From NCBI RefSeq assembly GCF_024713975.1, contig NC_091106.1, positions 10,023,001 to 10,087,000 of the forward strand: a DNA stretch of 64,000 bases, written 5' to 3'. Below, in pieces: positions 13,428-30,179 of the stretch. Position 1 is the stretch's first letter. Each line of letters opens with the position of its first letter. The notes beneath the pieces are model-generated. The model saw only the letters and a list, made by a program, of their open reading frames with translations, ran no database searches and was not told the DNA's origin. Both the position numbers and the translations under genes were made by a program. This stretch comes from Paralichthys olivaceus. Its lineage: Eukaryota > Chordata > Actinopteri > Pleuronectiformes > Paralichthyidae.

Positions 13428-14009
13428 TGACCTCATCGCCTGCTTCTGTGTTCGAGACCCAACACATTGACTTTGTGTAGAATTCACCAAAGACTGTGGT
13501 TGAGATTCACACCAAGTTTGATTTGCACAATGTGGTTATGATGTGTTTTGCACTATAACTCACTCCAGTAAGAAGCTGTGGGGTTACCATGGTAACAAGG
13601 GCTTAGAAGCGGATGTTTCGCTGACACCCTGAAGTTCTCTGTGGTCGGAAAATTGTGTAAATAAACGAACATCGAGAGGTGCAGAAAACAAAAATTCTCC
13701 AGACTTCTTTATCATTCTTTATCGATTATTACAACATATTATAAATATGTATCTTATAAAATATCATAAAAAACAAGTTATATACCTTTTCAGATTAATA
13801 AAAGACAAACAAAACAATATCAAAAGAAAATCCCTGAGACATTTCTCACTAAGATTTTTTTTTAACCAATTTTAACCATTAGATTTGTGCATATCTCACA
13901 AATCAAACCTAAGATCTGTATTTAGATCGAATCAAAAACCACACAAAGTTCAATATAGAAAAAGTAAACCCAACAAACATCATCCTATAATAAGGACAGT
14001 TTCTCGTGG
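13428..14009 (+). repeat. Direct duplication D, copy 2
   Basis: Homologous to 10961-11518. It contains a short insertion around 13560-13600 (including a ggttaccatggtaacaa stretch) that copy 1 lacks, and lacks a short stretch that copy 1 has. It sits in the presumed first intron of slc29a3. Confidence 0.8.
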
Positions 14010-14110
14010 ACAGTCTGTTCTGGACAAGCACAAGTAAAAGTAAGAATAATCCAAACCCTGTGTTTGGCAAAAGTAGTGCTCAGCGAAATGGCCAAAGGTT
14101 ATTACAAGAT
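14010..14110 (+). repeat. 101-bp direct repeat, copy 2
   Basis: Partner of 13290-13390. It begins exactly where copy 2 of duplication D ends. Confidence 0.85.
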
Positions 14111-14568
14111 CAAAAATAAGAATTTGAGGCAATATCGAGAATTATCATGTCACATGCCCATCCTTTTCCCACTTTTGCTCCTGATTGAAGGTTGTGGTTT
14201 TAAACTCTTCTCTATGAGCAGAGAATGAAAAATGCTTGATAAACAGCAAAGTATTTTTTAAATCTGAGATCGATCAATTATGTGTTGTACATCCTCCCTG
14301 TCCATACACGATGCTTAAATGCTATATTGATATATATATTTGACCTTTGTTATATTGCTATTGATAACAATGTATTAACTTTGTTTACCACACAGTCATA
14401 TGCAGTAGTATTACAATGTTGCAGTGATTTATTTTTTTAACTTCTTCTCTTTCGCAGGTCTCTGTTTAACACCTCCTGTCTTGTCTCCTGTTCTTTTCAC
14501 TACCTCAACCTTCCCTGTTCTCTCTCATCTTTACTTTCTGAGGCTTCTGTATCCTTCTTTCCATCAAA

Positions 14569-18856
<4,288 letters not shown>

Positions 18857-19019
18857 TCATGCTGTGAGGCAATGACCCTGTCACGTACAGTGGATTAACA
18901 TAGCAGGACAGATGAGGTAGTTTGCCCACTGCTTATGAAAAACCAGGACCTCAAAGCAAAGCACATCAGTACAGCCGGTGTGTTATGAGGGAAAAACTTC
19001 TGATAAGCTTCTCATTGCC

Positions 19020-19054
19020 CCTCTTGTCTAGAAAGCCTTTTTCTAGACAAGAGG
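19020..19054 (+). promoter_or_regulatory. Perfect 15-bp hairpin in slc29a3 3' region
   Basis: The arm CCTCTTGTCTAGAAA (19020-19034) is followed by a 5-nt loop and its exact reverse complement (19040-19054). It lies 164 bases after the stop and before the first AATAAA, so it should be in the mature 3' UTR. Confidence 0.8.
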
Positions 19055-19279
19055 TTTAAACTGATGTAGCTCATAATGAGCTATAGGGGCCGAGCCTACA
19101 TCTCTCTATGTTTGAAATGAGGAAATGGCTCCTAGAGTTGCAATCTATGCAGTCCATAAGGGACAATTCATTAAACAAACATTTCCTTTTATATGACATT
19201 TCGTATCGGTTGTACAGATATTTCAAGGAGAAAATTTGGGATAGATGTTTTGCAGGGGGTGTTAAATGTTATAGTTCAA

Positions 19280-19285
19280 AATAAA
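19280..19285 (+). promoter_or_regulatory. Candidate polyadenylation signal of slc29a3
   Basis: AATAAA 424 bases after the stop. Downstream DNA is only modestly GT-rich. Confidence 0.45.
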
Positions 19286-19402
19286 TTAACAAACTTGCCA
19301 GTGGTAAAGAAACACCACCTCTTACTGAGGGACACAGGTGGAAAATGTGGCAAGTGTGCTCACTAAACAGGATGTGGATTTGTCTGTAACTTTTGTAACT
19401 GA

Positions 19403-19498
19403 ACTTGATCACACATTATAAACTGAACATTTCCAGTAACTTGTGGATTTACTTGATCATGCATTATAAACAGAACATTTCCATTAAGTTGTGGATTT
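19403..19498 (+). repeat. 48-bp tandem duplication
   Basis: Two adjacent copies, both beginning with acttgatca and ending with ttgtggattt, with a few substitutions. Confidence 0.85.
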
Positions 19499-19893
19499 CA
19501 GTTATTTTTAAATGATCACGTTAGCTTCAAGTGACAAGTAAAGCATTTTGTGTAGCTTGGGCTAAAAGTAGCACTTCAACTGCTCAAACTGGTGTTTTTA
19601 AATCACAAACTCACAGATGACACATGGTCATTCTCCTGTAGTTAAATGGAGGAAATCAAATGACTTCCTGGGGAAGTTAACCCAGACACCAAGTCAGCTG
19701 TATTTGCAGTTTATGGAGCCCCTCAAATATCAAAAGTTAAGTGGGGTTGTTTAGTGTTGTATTGACTATGGAGTTGTTCTTTACATGACTTGATGGTTTG
19801 TGGAAATGGCCATTGTATAATAAGGAACCAGATTGATTCATTTTAAAAATACATGACTAAATTCAGTTTACAGTAAAGTAAAATAGACTGAAG

Positions 19894-19899
19894 TTTATT
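19894..19899 (-). promoter_or_regulatory. Candidate polyadenylation signal of psap
   Basis: AATAAA on the minus strand, about 700 bases after the psap stop. The 3' UTR it implies contains a 17-T run (A run at 20414-20430 on the plus strand). Confidence 0.4.
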
Positions 19900-20597
19900 G
19901 GGATCATTTTAATTGTTAAAATGTACAGATCAATTGACAGTGTGCTCAGGGTTTAAAGCAGACAAATCAAATTTCAGATGTTTTGTACGTTAGAGATGCA
20001 GTGATTTACAAACAGTAGGAAGAGTGCAAACAATGGGAGGCACAATCTCAGACTTATCACCTCCACCTCAGCTCCTTTAAACAAAATCTAACCTATTTTG
20101 TCTACGAAATAGAAATTAGTTTCAAAGATCAGACATCCTACTTAAAGTAATGCCAGTCATTAACACACTGAGCCATCTCTCCTATTTGCAGTGAGTGGTT
20201 TCACCAGGGCAAAGAATCAGAATGGGGGTCGGAAGACGAGCAGGACGGCAGCCATCTGATGCGTCGTCAACATTATACAACACTTGAAAAAACTACAAAA
20301 ACAAACAAGCAATGTAGGGAAATATAACAACTTAAATGTGCTCAGTGAGGCAATGACAGGCTTGAGCTGCAGGCCATTATACACAAATCACTCCTTCCCT
20401 GTCCCCCACCCCGAAAAAAAAAAAAAAAAAGGTCCAGTCCCTTTCCTCCATGACATCATTGAAAATATCAAAGTTAAGTTGAAACAGAAGTCATTTAAGT
20501 CTGTTAAAAAAGTAATGGGACAAAAATTAAAACTGGGAAGCAGCACTACCATATTGTTTCTTTTCAATTCCCTACAGATGAGTCTGTGCTTCTTCCT

Positions 20598-23500
20598 CTA
20601 TACCCACACATGACGTTTGCAGTGAGCCACAGCCTGAAAGACAGAAAGAAGCGGTTGGGATGTGCTCATTAAAAGAAAACATGTATCTTTATAGTTTACA
20701 TGAATGGATATGAAATTATGATTGTTCATATCCTCAAAACAGGCTTCAAGAGCACCCCACCGGAGACATATTTTGGTGTCCGAAAAGAACTTAAATTACT
20801 CACATTGCACCGAGATGCTGTCTCCATGTTTTTGCACCAGAATGCAGGTCCCCAGCTGCACTGCTCTGTTCCCAGCAGCCTGTGCACAGCTTCAGGACAG
20901 GCTCCTAGTTTCTGTTAGACACACACAAGTCAAATATTAAACCAGGCTGCAGGGACGCAGTGTAAGCTGAATATCAAATTTACTGTCTATTCCCAATAAT
21001 ACATGGGGGGGGGGAAGACACTATAATAGTAAGGACAACCTTAAATTCCCCTTCACAATGAAGATTATGCAACACTTTTTTCATGAATAAATATATATAT
21101 ATTTACCATGCAAACAAACTCTGGGTCAAGCATCTGGAGCAGCAGCTGGACAAGCATTGGCTCATACTGTACAATCATCTGGTCACACTGTAGACAGACC
21201 CAACAACACAGGGGTTAATATAAGTCTGTCACCTGAGGATGGGTAAAAGTTACACAATCTAAGAAGGTGCAACTTCTCACCTCAGTCTGGAAAGAGTCAG
21301 GCAGGAAGCTGCACACTTTCCTCACTGCCTCCTTTATCTGTTCCTCTGTAGCGTTCTTCTCCAGAATCTTATCGATGTAGGTAATGGCCGTCTCGCACAC
21401 CTTGCAGTAGCCTCCTGCCTTGAAGCGAATCTGGTCAAGTGCAGCTGGAAACAATTCAAACAGAAATCAGTGTTGTGTTACATATGTGGGGAAAAACTTT
21501 GGGTTTAAAAGAGGTAAATGAAAAGTGATGATACAATAAGATCTCGATAAGATCTCTGTGCTGCCAGCAAAGCCATTGTTGCATTCAGCTTTTACTTAAC
21601 GGGTTCAGTGCGTAGAATTTGGTGAAATCTAGTGGTGAAGTTGCATGTTGCATCTAAATACCCCTCCCCTCACACTCTCCTTCCAAACATGAGAGAACCT
21701 GTGGTTTTTGTCATAAAAATTCAAATGATGCTTAGCTTGTCCAGTCCGGGCTATTATAAAAAACATGGCAGCCTCCGTAGAGAGGACCCGCTCCCGATTT
21801 AAGTAAAAGGACCCATTCAAGCGCACATAAAACAATTTGTACAATTTTGATGAATACAAATGAGTGAAAACAACACTACGATTATTTTATATTTAATTTC
21901 TGCCTTTAAAGAGTGAAGACTTACGGACATATGCACGGCTGGCATCATTGCAGAGAGCCAGCACTGTGCAGACAGTCTTGGGGTCAGCCTGCTGCACCAG
22001 CAGCTCAATGATGGCCTGGCCGTAGGTCTCGATCAGGTCCTTACACTGGGCAGTCAGAGTGGAGGGCAGTATTGTGCACACCTTCTCCACAGCCTGAAGC
22101 ACCTCCTCCTGAGACAAACACAGATGGGTCAGCTCAATAGCAGTGTCTGAACACCATTAGTCCCTTTACAGCAGTTTCTGTAATTATGGTAATGGTTGCA
22201 TTGTGTTGCATGTGTCGCACCTCTGTTTTCTGATCCTGCAACATTTCCTCCAGCTGCTTCATCACAAACTCACAGATGGCACATGTTGGGGATTCCTTGA
22301 CACGCACCATTGGCTAGAACAAACAGAGGCAATGTCTCATGTGAGCGTGAAATACAGAGGTGAATTTTTTCTTCTATCAATAACTGCTGATATGTCAGTT
22401 CGCCATAACTTACAGACTTAGCAGACTCCATCTTTGTGGCGGGGACCATCTTGAGAGCAGGAACTGTCTTGGCCGTGGACACAGTCTTGGCTGCCTGAAG
22501 CTTCAGCATGGGAAAAGACTTCTTCAGAGCAGCAGTACAGAAGCCAGCGTGGACGCAGATATCCTTGGGTTGCTGAGGACAGAACCAGAAACATTAGGAT
22601 ACACGGCAAAAGGTCTGTAGGCTAAATAGGCCACAGTGCATGCTATCACCATAAACCATGTTTTTTTTAGTCTGCATATCACACCACATAATTACCACCC
22701 ATGCAAACATCTATCTCAACCCCCCTCCAAAAAAAACACATCTCAATCAGTTTTCTTATAACTGTAACACACACACCTGAAGTGTATGTTTCATTCTGCA
22801 GCTCAGAACTTAGTATTTAAGAAAGATTAGACATTTAAAACATGCTGTTTGTTATAGGCCCTTCATTGCATCACTCATTTAACCTATTCATCTTTTAAGA
22901 CAAAAGATCCAAGCATACTTTAACAATGACTGCATTGTGAGGGGATGTTAATGAGACCCTTTGCTGCAGTGTGATCCAACAAGCACTCATTAGCCAAATA
23001 AACAGTGTTCAGGTAAGGTCTAGTGATATCAGTCATAATTAGAGCATTGTTGCACATGCGCCTGTACTGTTTGAGGTGAGTAGCTCTAGTGGAGTGGACA
23101 GCACAAAAAGCCAGAGCTAGTTGTTAAGAGGCTATAGGCTGAACACAAAGGAGACCTACCTGTTCCTGGGGAGCAGCACACAACACCCAGAGCGGGATGG
23201 AAAAAAGAGCAAGACAACATGAATGGAGGGAGGACAGAAAAGAAGAAACACACATGAAAAAAGATAAGAAATTAAATATGAAGAGAAAGTAAGGAATCCA
23301 AAGAAATGAATAGATTCAGTGAGCAAGCCAAGGGGTGGTATGGGCTTAGGACCACCAACAATTACAACTTATCAATCATTAGCTATGATGAACAGTTTAA
23401 TTAGGTAATTATTCAATATTAGAATACACTGGCCATTCAGGTTAAAAGGGGACAAAAAAAATGTGTCTTTTACATCCTGAATTAGAAAAGTTAGAAGACT

Positions 23501-26500
23501 CACCATGGACATGAGCTGCTCAACAACAAGGGGGCCATAATTGGAGACATACTGCTTGCACTGCAATGAGAAAAACTGTTAATATACAGCATTTTGGGGA
23601 CAGAAAATTGTTTTTAAAATCAAAAATGCTGAACTTGTTTGAGTCTTACCATGTCAGAGATGCCTGGCCCCAGCAGGTCACATTGGTTCTCAATATTCTC
23701 AATGAGAGTGTCTGTAAAAGAGGAGTTGGCCTTGGCCTCGGCTTGAGCATCAGTCAGGAACTTGATGCAGTCTTGGCACACCTGATCGTTTTTCTAAGAG
23801 AAACGCAAGATTCAGAGCAAAATGAATACAAAGAACATAATGTCTGTGTGGATGCAGAGGAAAGTTATTTCATTACCTCTTTTGTATCCTCTTTGACCAC
23901 CTCCTGCTTGGGACTCTCCTGAGGATAGAGGAGCCCGGGCACATTGAGGAGGAAAGGAACCACTGGCTGGGCAAGGTCGATCTGAGGGATTTCATTGGAC
24001 ACAAGCTGCTGCTGGGCCTCAACCTTCGCCAGAGCTGCCTGCTGAGACTGACACAGCCCGATGAGAGCACACACGACGTTGGGATCCTCCTAAAGACAGA
24101 AAACATCATGTTTATTCAACAATTGGAACATTTTAATTGTCACTTTATAGGGAAGTGCTATCTGGAACAAATTGTCCCTTTTTGCTCCCATCATGGTTAG
24201 AGCAGGTGAAAGTTGAGACAAAGAAGCCTACACTAAATGGTCTCCCAGTCATGGGGTTTATACAATGACTCATCTGTTCCCCTTTAGACTTGGGATTCAC
24301 TTCCCCATCAATAGCCCTCATTTAGCTCGCTGCACTTTTCCCTTTTTCATTGGGCAGATGGACCATTTAAGAGTCTTAGATGAGGCTGAACAATAAACTG
24401 ACAAACAACCTTAATAAGACCTTGGGTTAAACATGGCTGTAGCTCATTTGTATGTGCTGAATATTGTTCTAAATTCAAACCTTGAATAAACAGTGATGGC
24501 AAAATTAAAAGGCTAATTTGTTGTGGCCTTAAACTAATTTATTATTTCAGCTAATTATTAGATTCAAGGATGCTCCAACAGTGACCATATTTAAAAAAAG
24601 AAAACAAAAACCACGCTATGGCTTGTTAATAGCTTGACAGTATTCACCAGTTCTCCAGTAAGAATTCCAATGATGATGGGATAATAGTCATCCAACATCT
24701 CCTTGCACTCAGCGGCCATTTTTTGATCAGGGATGAGCTGGCAGGCCTTCTCTAGGTACTCAAGGACCTCAGTCTGCAATCACAGATACAAACAGACATC
24801 AGTATTTCAAATTAGTTTTTAAATCTAGGTATAGTCAAGTAAAATCCCCCCCTCATCACACTGATTTTTGGTCTTTATCTTACCTCAGTGCCATTGTCCT
24901 TCAGTACCTGCTCCACCACTATCAACACCTCTTTACACAAGTCACATGGCACCGTTTTCTGAAAACACAATGAATGTGTAAAATAAATATGTATTTATCT
25001 CATATTTGTAAGTGTACAGAACACAAATATAAAGATATAAAGAGCATGTGTGTTATGATAGTGACACATTTCAATATAGAATAAAATAAAAAATATTACA
25101 GTTTCTAGAATAAACATATAGATGGTGCTTGTCACGATCTTATAAAAGAAATAATAAAAACTTTAAAAATCTGTCTCACCAACTGAGGCTTGTTCCACAC
25201 GTTCTGCTGGCAGTGAGTCACAGCTCCACACAAAGACGCCGTCTTTATATTCTGACACCAGTAGGGGGGGCCACGGGCACACTGCTCAGTGCCCAGCAGA
25301 GGTGTTGCTGCAACTGCAACATGGAAAAAAATATATGATTTCACACTCTTACTACAGAGTTGAGAAAGCAGGTCACATGGTGAAACCATATTAAAGGAAT
25401 ATATATACAAATATTATACTAATACTAGATATTATTAATATAGTTTTTATTTAATGAATATATATTAATCTAGTTTTACCAAATGAACTCAGGGCTATGT
25501 CCGATTCAAGTTTTGTTTATTTAATATTTGAATTTTGCACTGAGGAGCCCAAATGTACAGACACTGACATAGCTGGAGATAAATGTTGTCTTTCTCATGC
25601 ATGTCTTCCCAATTGGGAATTCTTCATTTTGACATTTCAATCAACAAACAAACTTGTCAGCCAACTATGAAATTATTAAAGACAGATTCAATCCTCTGCC
25701 ATGGCAGTTTGTTCCAACCTCCCGAACCCAATCAAATACAGTTGTTGTTGTACTTGCTCTAAGAGGACTGAACTCCCTCAAGCATTGTGGGTAAATGGAC
25801 TGCTTAACTGTTTTATAACTGTTATCAAGGAAAAACACTAAATCCTATGAGTTCAAACTGCTGAATAAAGTATCATTAGCATATGATTTCTAGTCTGGCA
25901 TCATTTCCCACCAGCCAGCAACAGCCAGATGTAACCAGTCCGCATAAAGCAGAACTATTGTTAACAGTTGCATTTGCAGTTCCACAAATGAAAAAGTGGT
26001 TCATCACAAAATACATTTTACTGAAGTGAAATGGTGAAGTGAAACCAACCACTCTTATCAGTGGTTACGCTTTAGTAATTATGGTGGCCCAGCAAAGCAC
26101 AAACCTTTGGTCCCTGAGCCCTGGGAGCCCCCCCCCCCTCTCTCAGCACTCATACCAGTGCAGCCACAGTTCAGGCAGGGCACTCCCACCCTCCGACTGG
26201 AGTCACATGAGCAGTCAAACAAAATAACAAGCTGTTCCGCAAGAGACAGACTGTACCGATGAGGAGGACATTTCTGGATACTACCACTTCAGCTCTGTAG
26301 TCAACCATTTACAGTCAACAGGGAAGTACAGAGCAGGGGAAAAACTGCATTATGTTTCTGTTGTCACCTGTTTGATAAATAATTCAACTTTTATGACAGG
26401 AAAAAAAGGCATAAATTGGCATATTTTTATGTAACTTTCTTTGACCCTGAAACAGATTATACATTTAAGTGAATCAGTTTAATCTGACACGATGAAGAGC

Positions 26501-27713
26501 AAAAAGCTGTGCAGGTATGACTCAGTTTGCATTGTTCAAAAACAACATGTGACCCCGAAACTAGTTCAGTGCAAAAGGCCTCACACATCACTTTACCCCA
26601 ACGACTTAAGATAAGTAGAGAACATGCACAACCCTCCCCGATCAATATGTTTTAGTCCTGAAGCTTAACACAGGGAATCTTTAGTAATGTCTGCAGCAAA
26701 CAGGAGCAAAGATCGTGGAAGTGCAAAGAATCCATCCACATGAATTCTTTTTAAACCAAAGTTCAAGATAAGGGCTAAATACACAAAGTCCTAATATGAC
26801 TTGAAGGAACCAATATCACACAGCTTCAGCTCTAATTAAAAGCAAACAAATGAACTAATCCTTAAAATCACAAAGCCAAGCCAGCAAAATGTCAGGTGTT
26901 CATTTCTCTGTGACACACATTTGGCTGAACAAAAAAAGATGAGAGGGTGAGTGACTAACCGAACCGATTATGGTCAAGAGAAAGGGAACAAAACTGAAAA
27001 TACACCTTACAAGTTACTGCTATTTAAGTGAAAAGCTAAACTCAAGGTTGATGTCTGGAGGGATTTACTTAACTTCTTGGAAACCAAACCAAGGGTGAAG
27101 GGTCAACAGAAGATCCCATTCAGTACAAAGCAGGTAGCACCTACCAGCCCTCAGTGAGTTTCTTAAAAAGAGTAAAGTTATTTTAAAACGACGTCAATGT
27201 CATCCAAAACAAGTGTGAGTTAGCTAACTGCTGTGTTAGTTGGCTTTGTGTACATGTTCCTTCATGTCCTCACCCAACGCTAGCGTTCAAGCGGCGTTTA
27301 GCTGACCAACTGCTGCTGGCTGGCAGGCTAACGCTTCAATAACAACATTGGCCGAGACTGTGCAAACAAAAGCGCGTTTGACCCTCAGAGACAAAATAGC
27401 AATTGAGAGAATATAAAGATTCACTGAACATCGACGAACAAATTCAGCTCCGTTCTGTATCAAATCGTTTTAAAGAGGACAGACGCCCGACTCGTGCGAA
27501 TAACAACATGTCCAGAACAAGCCCGTGTTAGCAGTTAGCGTTAGCCGCTCCGCTTCAGACGCTTCCGCGTTGATGAAACGCACTTGAGTTACACAACTTG
27601 TCCGCCTTTACTGTGAGCTAACAGCGTGCACACACCGCTCACAACAACACCGTGCACCCAGCCACGGCTCTGGCGTTACCTGTGGCCACGAACAGCAGCG
27701 TTAGAGGCAGCAT
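20598..27713 (-). CDS. psap: Prosaposin
   Basis: Secreted and lysosomal precursor of saposins A-D, the activator proteins that present sphingolipids to lysosomal hydrolases. Fifteen coding exons, 5' to 3': 27713-27680, 25313-25180, 24958-24884, 24773-24648, 24089-23877, 23793-23650, 23560-23504, 23165-23160 (6 nt), 22572-22414, 22313-22221, 22108-21925, 21444-21281, 21187-21107, 20911-20804, 20633-20598. Phases agree and give 537 residues with the microexon, near human 524-527. A signal peptide is followed by an N-terminal SapA domain, saposins A (KTVPCDLC), B (DQVCQDC), C (PTCAIC) and D (GGYCKVC), and a C-terminal SapA domain ending CKRHVWV. Each saposin keeps its six cysteines. N-glycosylation sequons are visible in A, B and D, but the usual one in C is missing. 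Convergent with slc29a3. Confidence 0.97.
23160..23165 (-). CDS. psap: psap 6-nt microexon in saposin B
   Basis: GAACAG (Glu-Gln) between a CCCCAG acceptor and a strong GTAGGT donor. It lies exactly between the exon ending ...QLMSM and the exon starting QPKDIC. Human PSAP has an alternatively spliced exon 8 here that adds two or three residues (Asp-Gln or Gln-Asp-Gln). The 6-nt length keeps the frame whether it is used or skipped. Use in this species is inferred from position and splice sites. Confidence 0.78.
25314..27679 (-). other. psap first intron
   Basis: Long first intron separating the start of the signal peptide from the rest of the protein. The promoter-proximal part (about 27240-27660) is richer in G+C and CpG. 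No other gene seen. Confidence 0.75.
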
Positions 27714-27870
27714 GACTGCGCTGTTTCTCGGGTGTTTCGGTCGCTCCGCGGGTTGAAGATGACTCGGGGAGATGTGATCACTGCAATGCAGGCGGCGGAG
27801 AGGCGTGATGCCTTTATGGCGTCTCACAGTCAGCTGACTGCTCGACCATGTGACCGAGTGATCTCATCAG
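27714..27870 (-). promoter_or_regulatory. psap promoter region
   Basis: CpG-containing DNA upstream of the start codon without an obvious TATA box. It carries a 14-bp palindrome, CAGTCAGCTGACTG (27827-27840), and TCACATG read on the minus strand (27847-27853), a match to the core bound by MiT/TFE factors that drive lysosomal genes. Function is inferred. Confidence 0.5.
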
Positions 27871-29900
27871 TCGCCATCAGACGCCGATACTCTTTCAAAA
27901 CTTCGAATGCCGTTATACAAACTTCATCTAACAGGTTGCATTCATGAGGTTTGACTTAGATGTCGAATGGATTCGTATATTCTAACAGCTTTGTGTTTCT
28001 ACACTGAACACTGGGATTTTTACTTTGCAAAACAATGGTGGCTGCACATCTGACTGTTCGTTATATCAGCTTTTCGCAGCATCTGAATAAATGAATAAAT
28101 GATCAAGATTAATTGCTAATTTCAACAGATTTGACAAAATAAATATATGAAATACCAATGATATGGGCATTATTGTTTGTTTGGATCAAAGTATACACAG
28201 ATATAAAGATGTATATACGGTCTCTGCATGATATGTGGCCAAGCACAGGTAAACAACACTAATGCCATTCCAGCCAAGAAGGCCCCTGTATAGCATCGTT
28301 AACCCTGACCTCTTATAATCTAACAGGGCTTTTTACTGTGATCAGGTGAGGGCAACTGACCCACATTTGGCAGCATCATGGCCTTGTCTTACAGAACCTT
28401 GTCAGATGACAGTGAACAAGGTTTTATGGGATCAGGCAGGTGAACTTTCCATCTAAAGGTTGTCAAGCAGCACACCTTCAAACCCACTACTGGTGATTTC
28501 ATAATGTGACAACTCAATTTTAGTGGTAAATCACATGTTTTTTCATACATGAATAATCCAGGATTCAACGAAATTGTTGAAAAACACCCTCTTGTGCAAT
28601 GTAAAAGAAGGTTAAAAAAATAAAAAATCCTGCATCCGCTCCCTGATCCAGATCACCACCTAATTTCACAGGTTCTTCCTTGGGTCATGCCCCACACTTC
28701 CTCAAAATGTAATGGAAATGACTGAAAATGAAACCTATCACATTACTGAACATCACATGAAGCACAATGTCTAAAAGGAAGTCATGAAAAACTCAAAAGC
28801 ATAAGTGAAAAAAGAGTAATTTATTATAACATTCTAATGCAGATATTCAACTAAGAAAAGGTCAAAGATGGAAGCATCACACTGTGTGTCTTCTGGAGAC
28901 GAGCAGTGAATACCTGAAAAACAAAGGGAATAACGTTACATGGGGTTAAGATACAGCAGTCAGCACAGCATGGGCTCCATAAACAGAAGATTGAGGAAAC
29001 AGACTGCATGAAGGTTGTCAGTGACAACCTGTGTTGGTTAAAGAACTGTGACAATAATGTGCACTGATCATGACATTAAAAACTGAAAAATAAACTTGTC
29101 ACTGCTCTCTGGTGGACAAACTCTACAACGTGTCAATTTCTTGTCAACCAAATGAAACCAAAATCAAAATCCCTGACGAATGCCAACATATCACTCTGGC
29201 TCCACCGCATTTGAAACAAAAACATTCATATTATCACTGACCAAATGTGTATTTCCAACACTGGTGGTGCGGTAAGTCTGTATTATGTAAGCTCTCCTAT
29301 TTTTGGACAATTATTCATCTGTGTTAATGACAAAGAGGCCAGCACCTTTAAATCATACAGTTATATACGTTAATGAGCTCTAGGGGCTACTTATATAAGT
29401 AATACAGTACGTATTATATAAGCACTCCACTTTTTGCTTCCTATAGGTTCCTCTGAACAGTGACCTGATTTACAGGTTTCAGGTTCAAGCTGACTTTAAC
29501 ATACAAGAAGACAGAGCACCACAGCTAACAGCAGGGCATCAATATCATAATATCAATATAGATCCATACTTTTGAAAGGGTCTTATTACAACTTTGCAAA
29601 TCTTAACATTAAATAGTAATTGATTCATCATTTTACAACATGGGAATCAGTTTTATAGTTTTGGGACATCACCTCGGGTTACAGTATTTAAACCAACAGA
29701 TTAATTGATCGTACTACACGATTCGGCTTAGACAAAATCTACAATCTGTTGGTTAATAATAAACACAGTTAATACAGCTGTTCATTTACACCCTCTTTTT
29801 TTTTTTAGGCACAACTTTGCTGCCTAATATCTTCCATAATGGACCCATAAAGCTGCCAAGAACAAAATATAATATGATAGTGTATCAAAATAATGCATGT
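27871..29900. other. Intergenic, psap to mrps6
   Basis: AT-rich DNA with short frames only. Holds one R1 repeat fragment (28635-28745). No gene recognised. Confidence 0.6.
28635..28745 (-). repeat. Dispersed repeat family R1, inverted fragment
   Basis: Text such as ctgatccagatcaccaccta and a later taatggaaat stretch corresponds to the reverse complement of the R1 family. Short and diverged. Confidence 0.5.
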
Positions 29901-29924
29901 AGGGTTCTAGCTCCTTGTAATGAA

Positions 29925-29930
29925 TTTATT
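29925..29930 (-). promoter_or_regulatory. Candidate polyadenylation signal of mrps6
   Basis: AATAAA on the minus strand about 250 bases after the mrps6 stop. Confidence 0.5.
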
Positions 29931-30179
29931 TCCATTAGGTTTATCAACTAAAACTAAATTCAACAAACAAAAATCGGAAATGTCACAGCAACACAAATGC
30001 AATGACATTTGTCGATCGTATTGGTTTCATATGTTTGACAAAAACAATCCTGAGGTTTGGGAGAATTGTGCACACATGAGAGCATGACTCCTGCTCATAC
30101 ACCAGCTGAGGGTTTCATTCATCAGAAGCATGGTGCTGCTGCACTTTATCCACACCTGTAATTCCTTCCTGACACTCAG

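Larger units (their letters stand above)
18857..19880 (+). other. slc29a3 3' UTR and convergent intergenic DNA
   Basis: Contains a perfect 15-bp hairpin (19020-19054), an AATAAA (19280-19285) and a 48-bp tandem duplication (19403-19498). The psap 3' UTR approaches from the right. Confidence 0.6.

Noticed and set aside
28851-29054. Minus-strand frame with a possible acceptor before 28916
   Set aside because: No protein family, no partner exon and a repeat-rich context; treated as chance.
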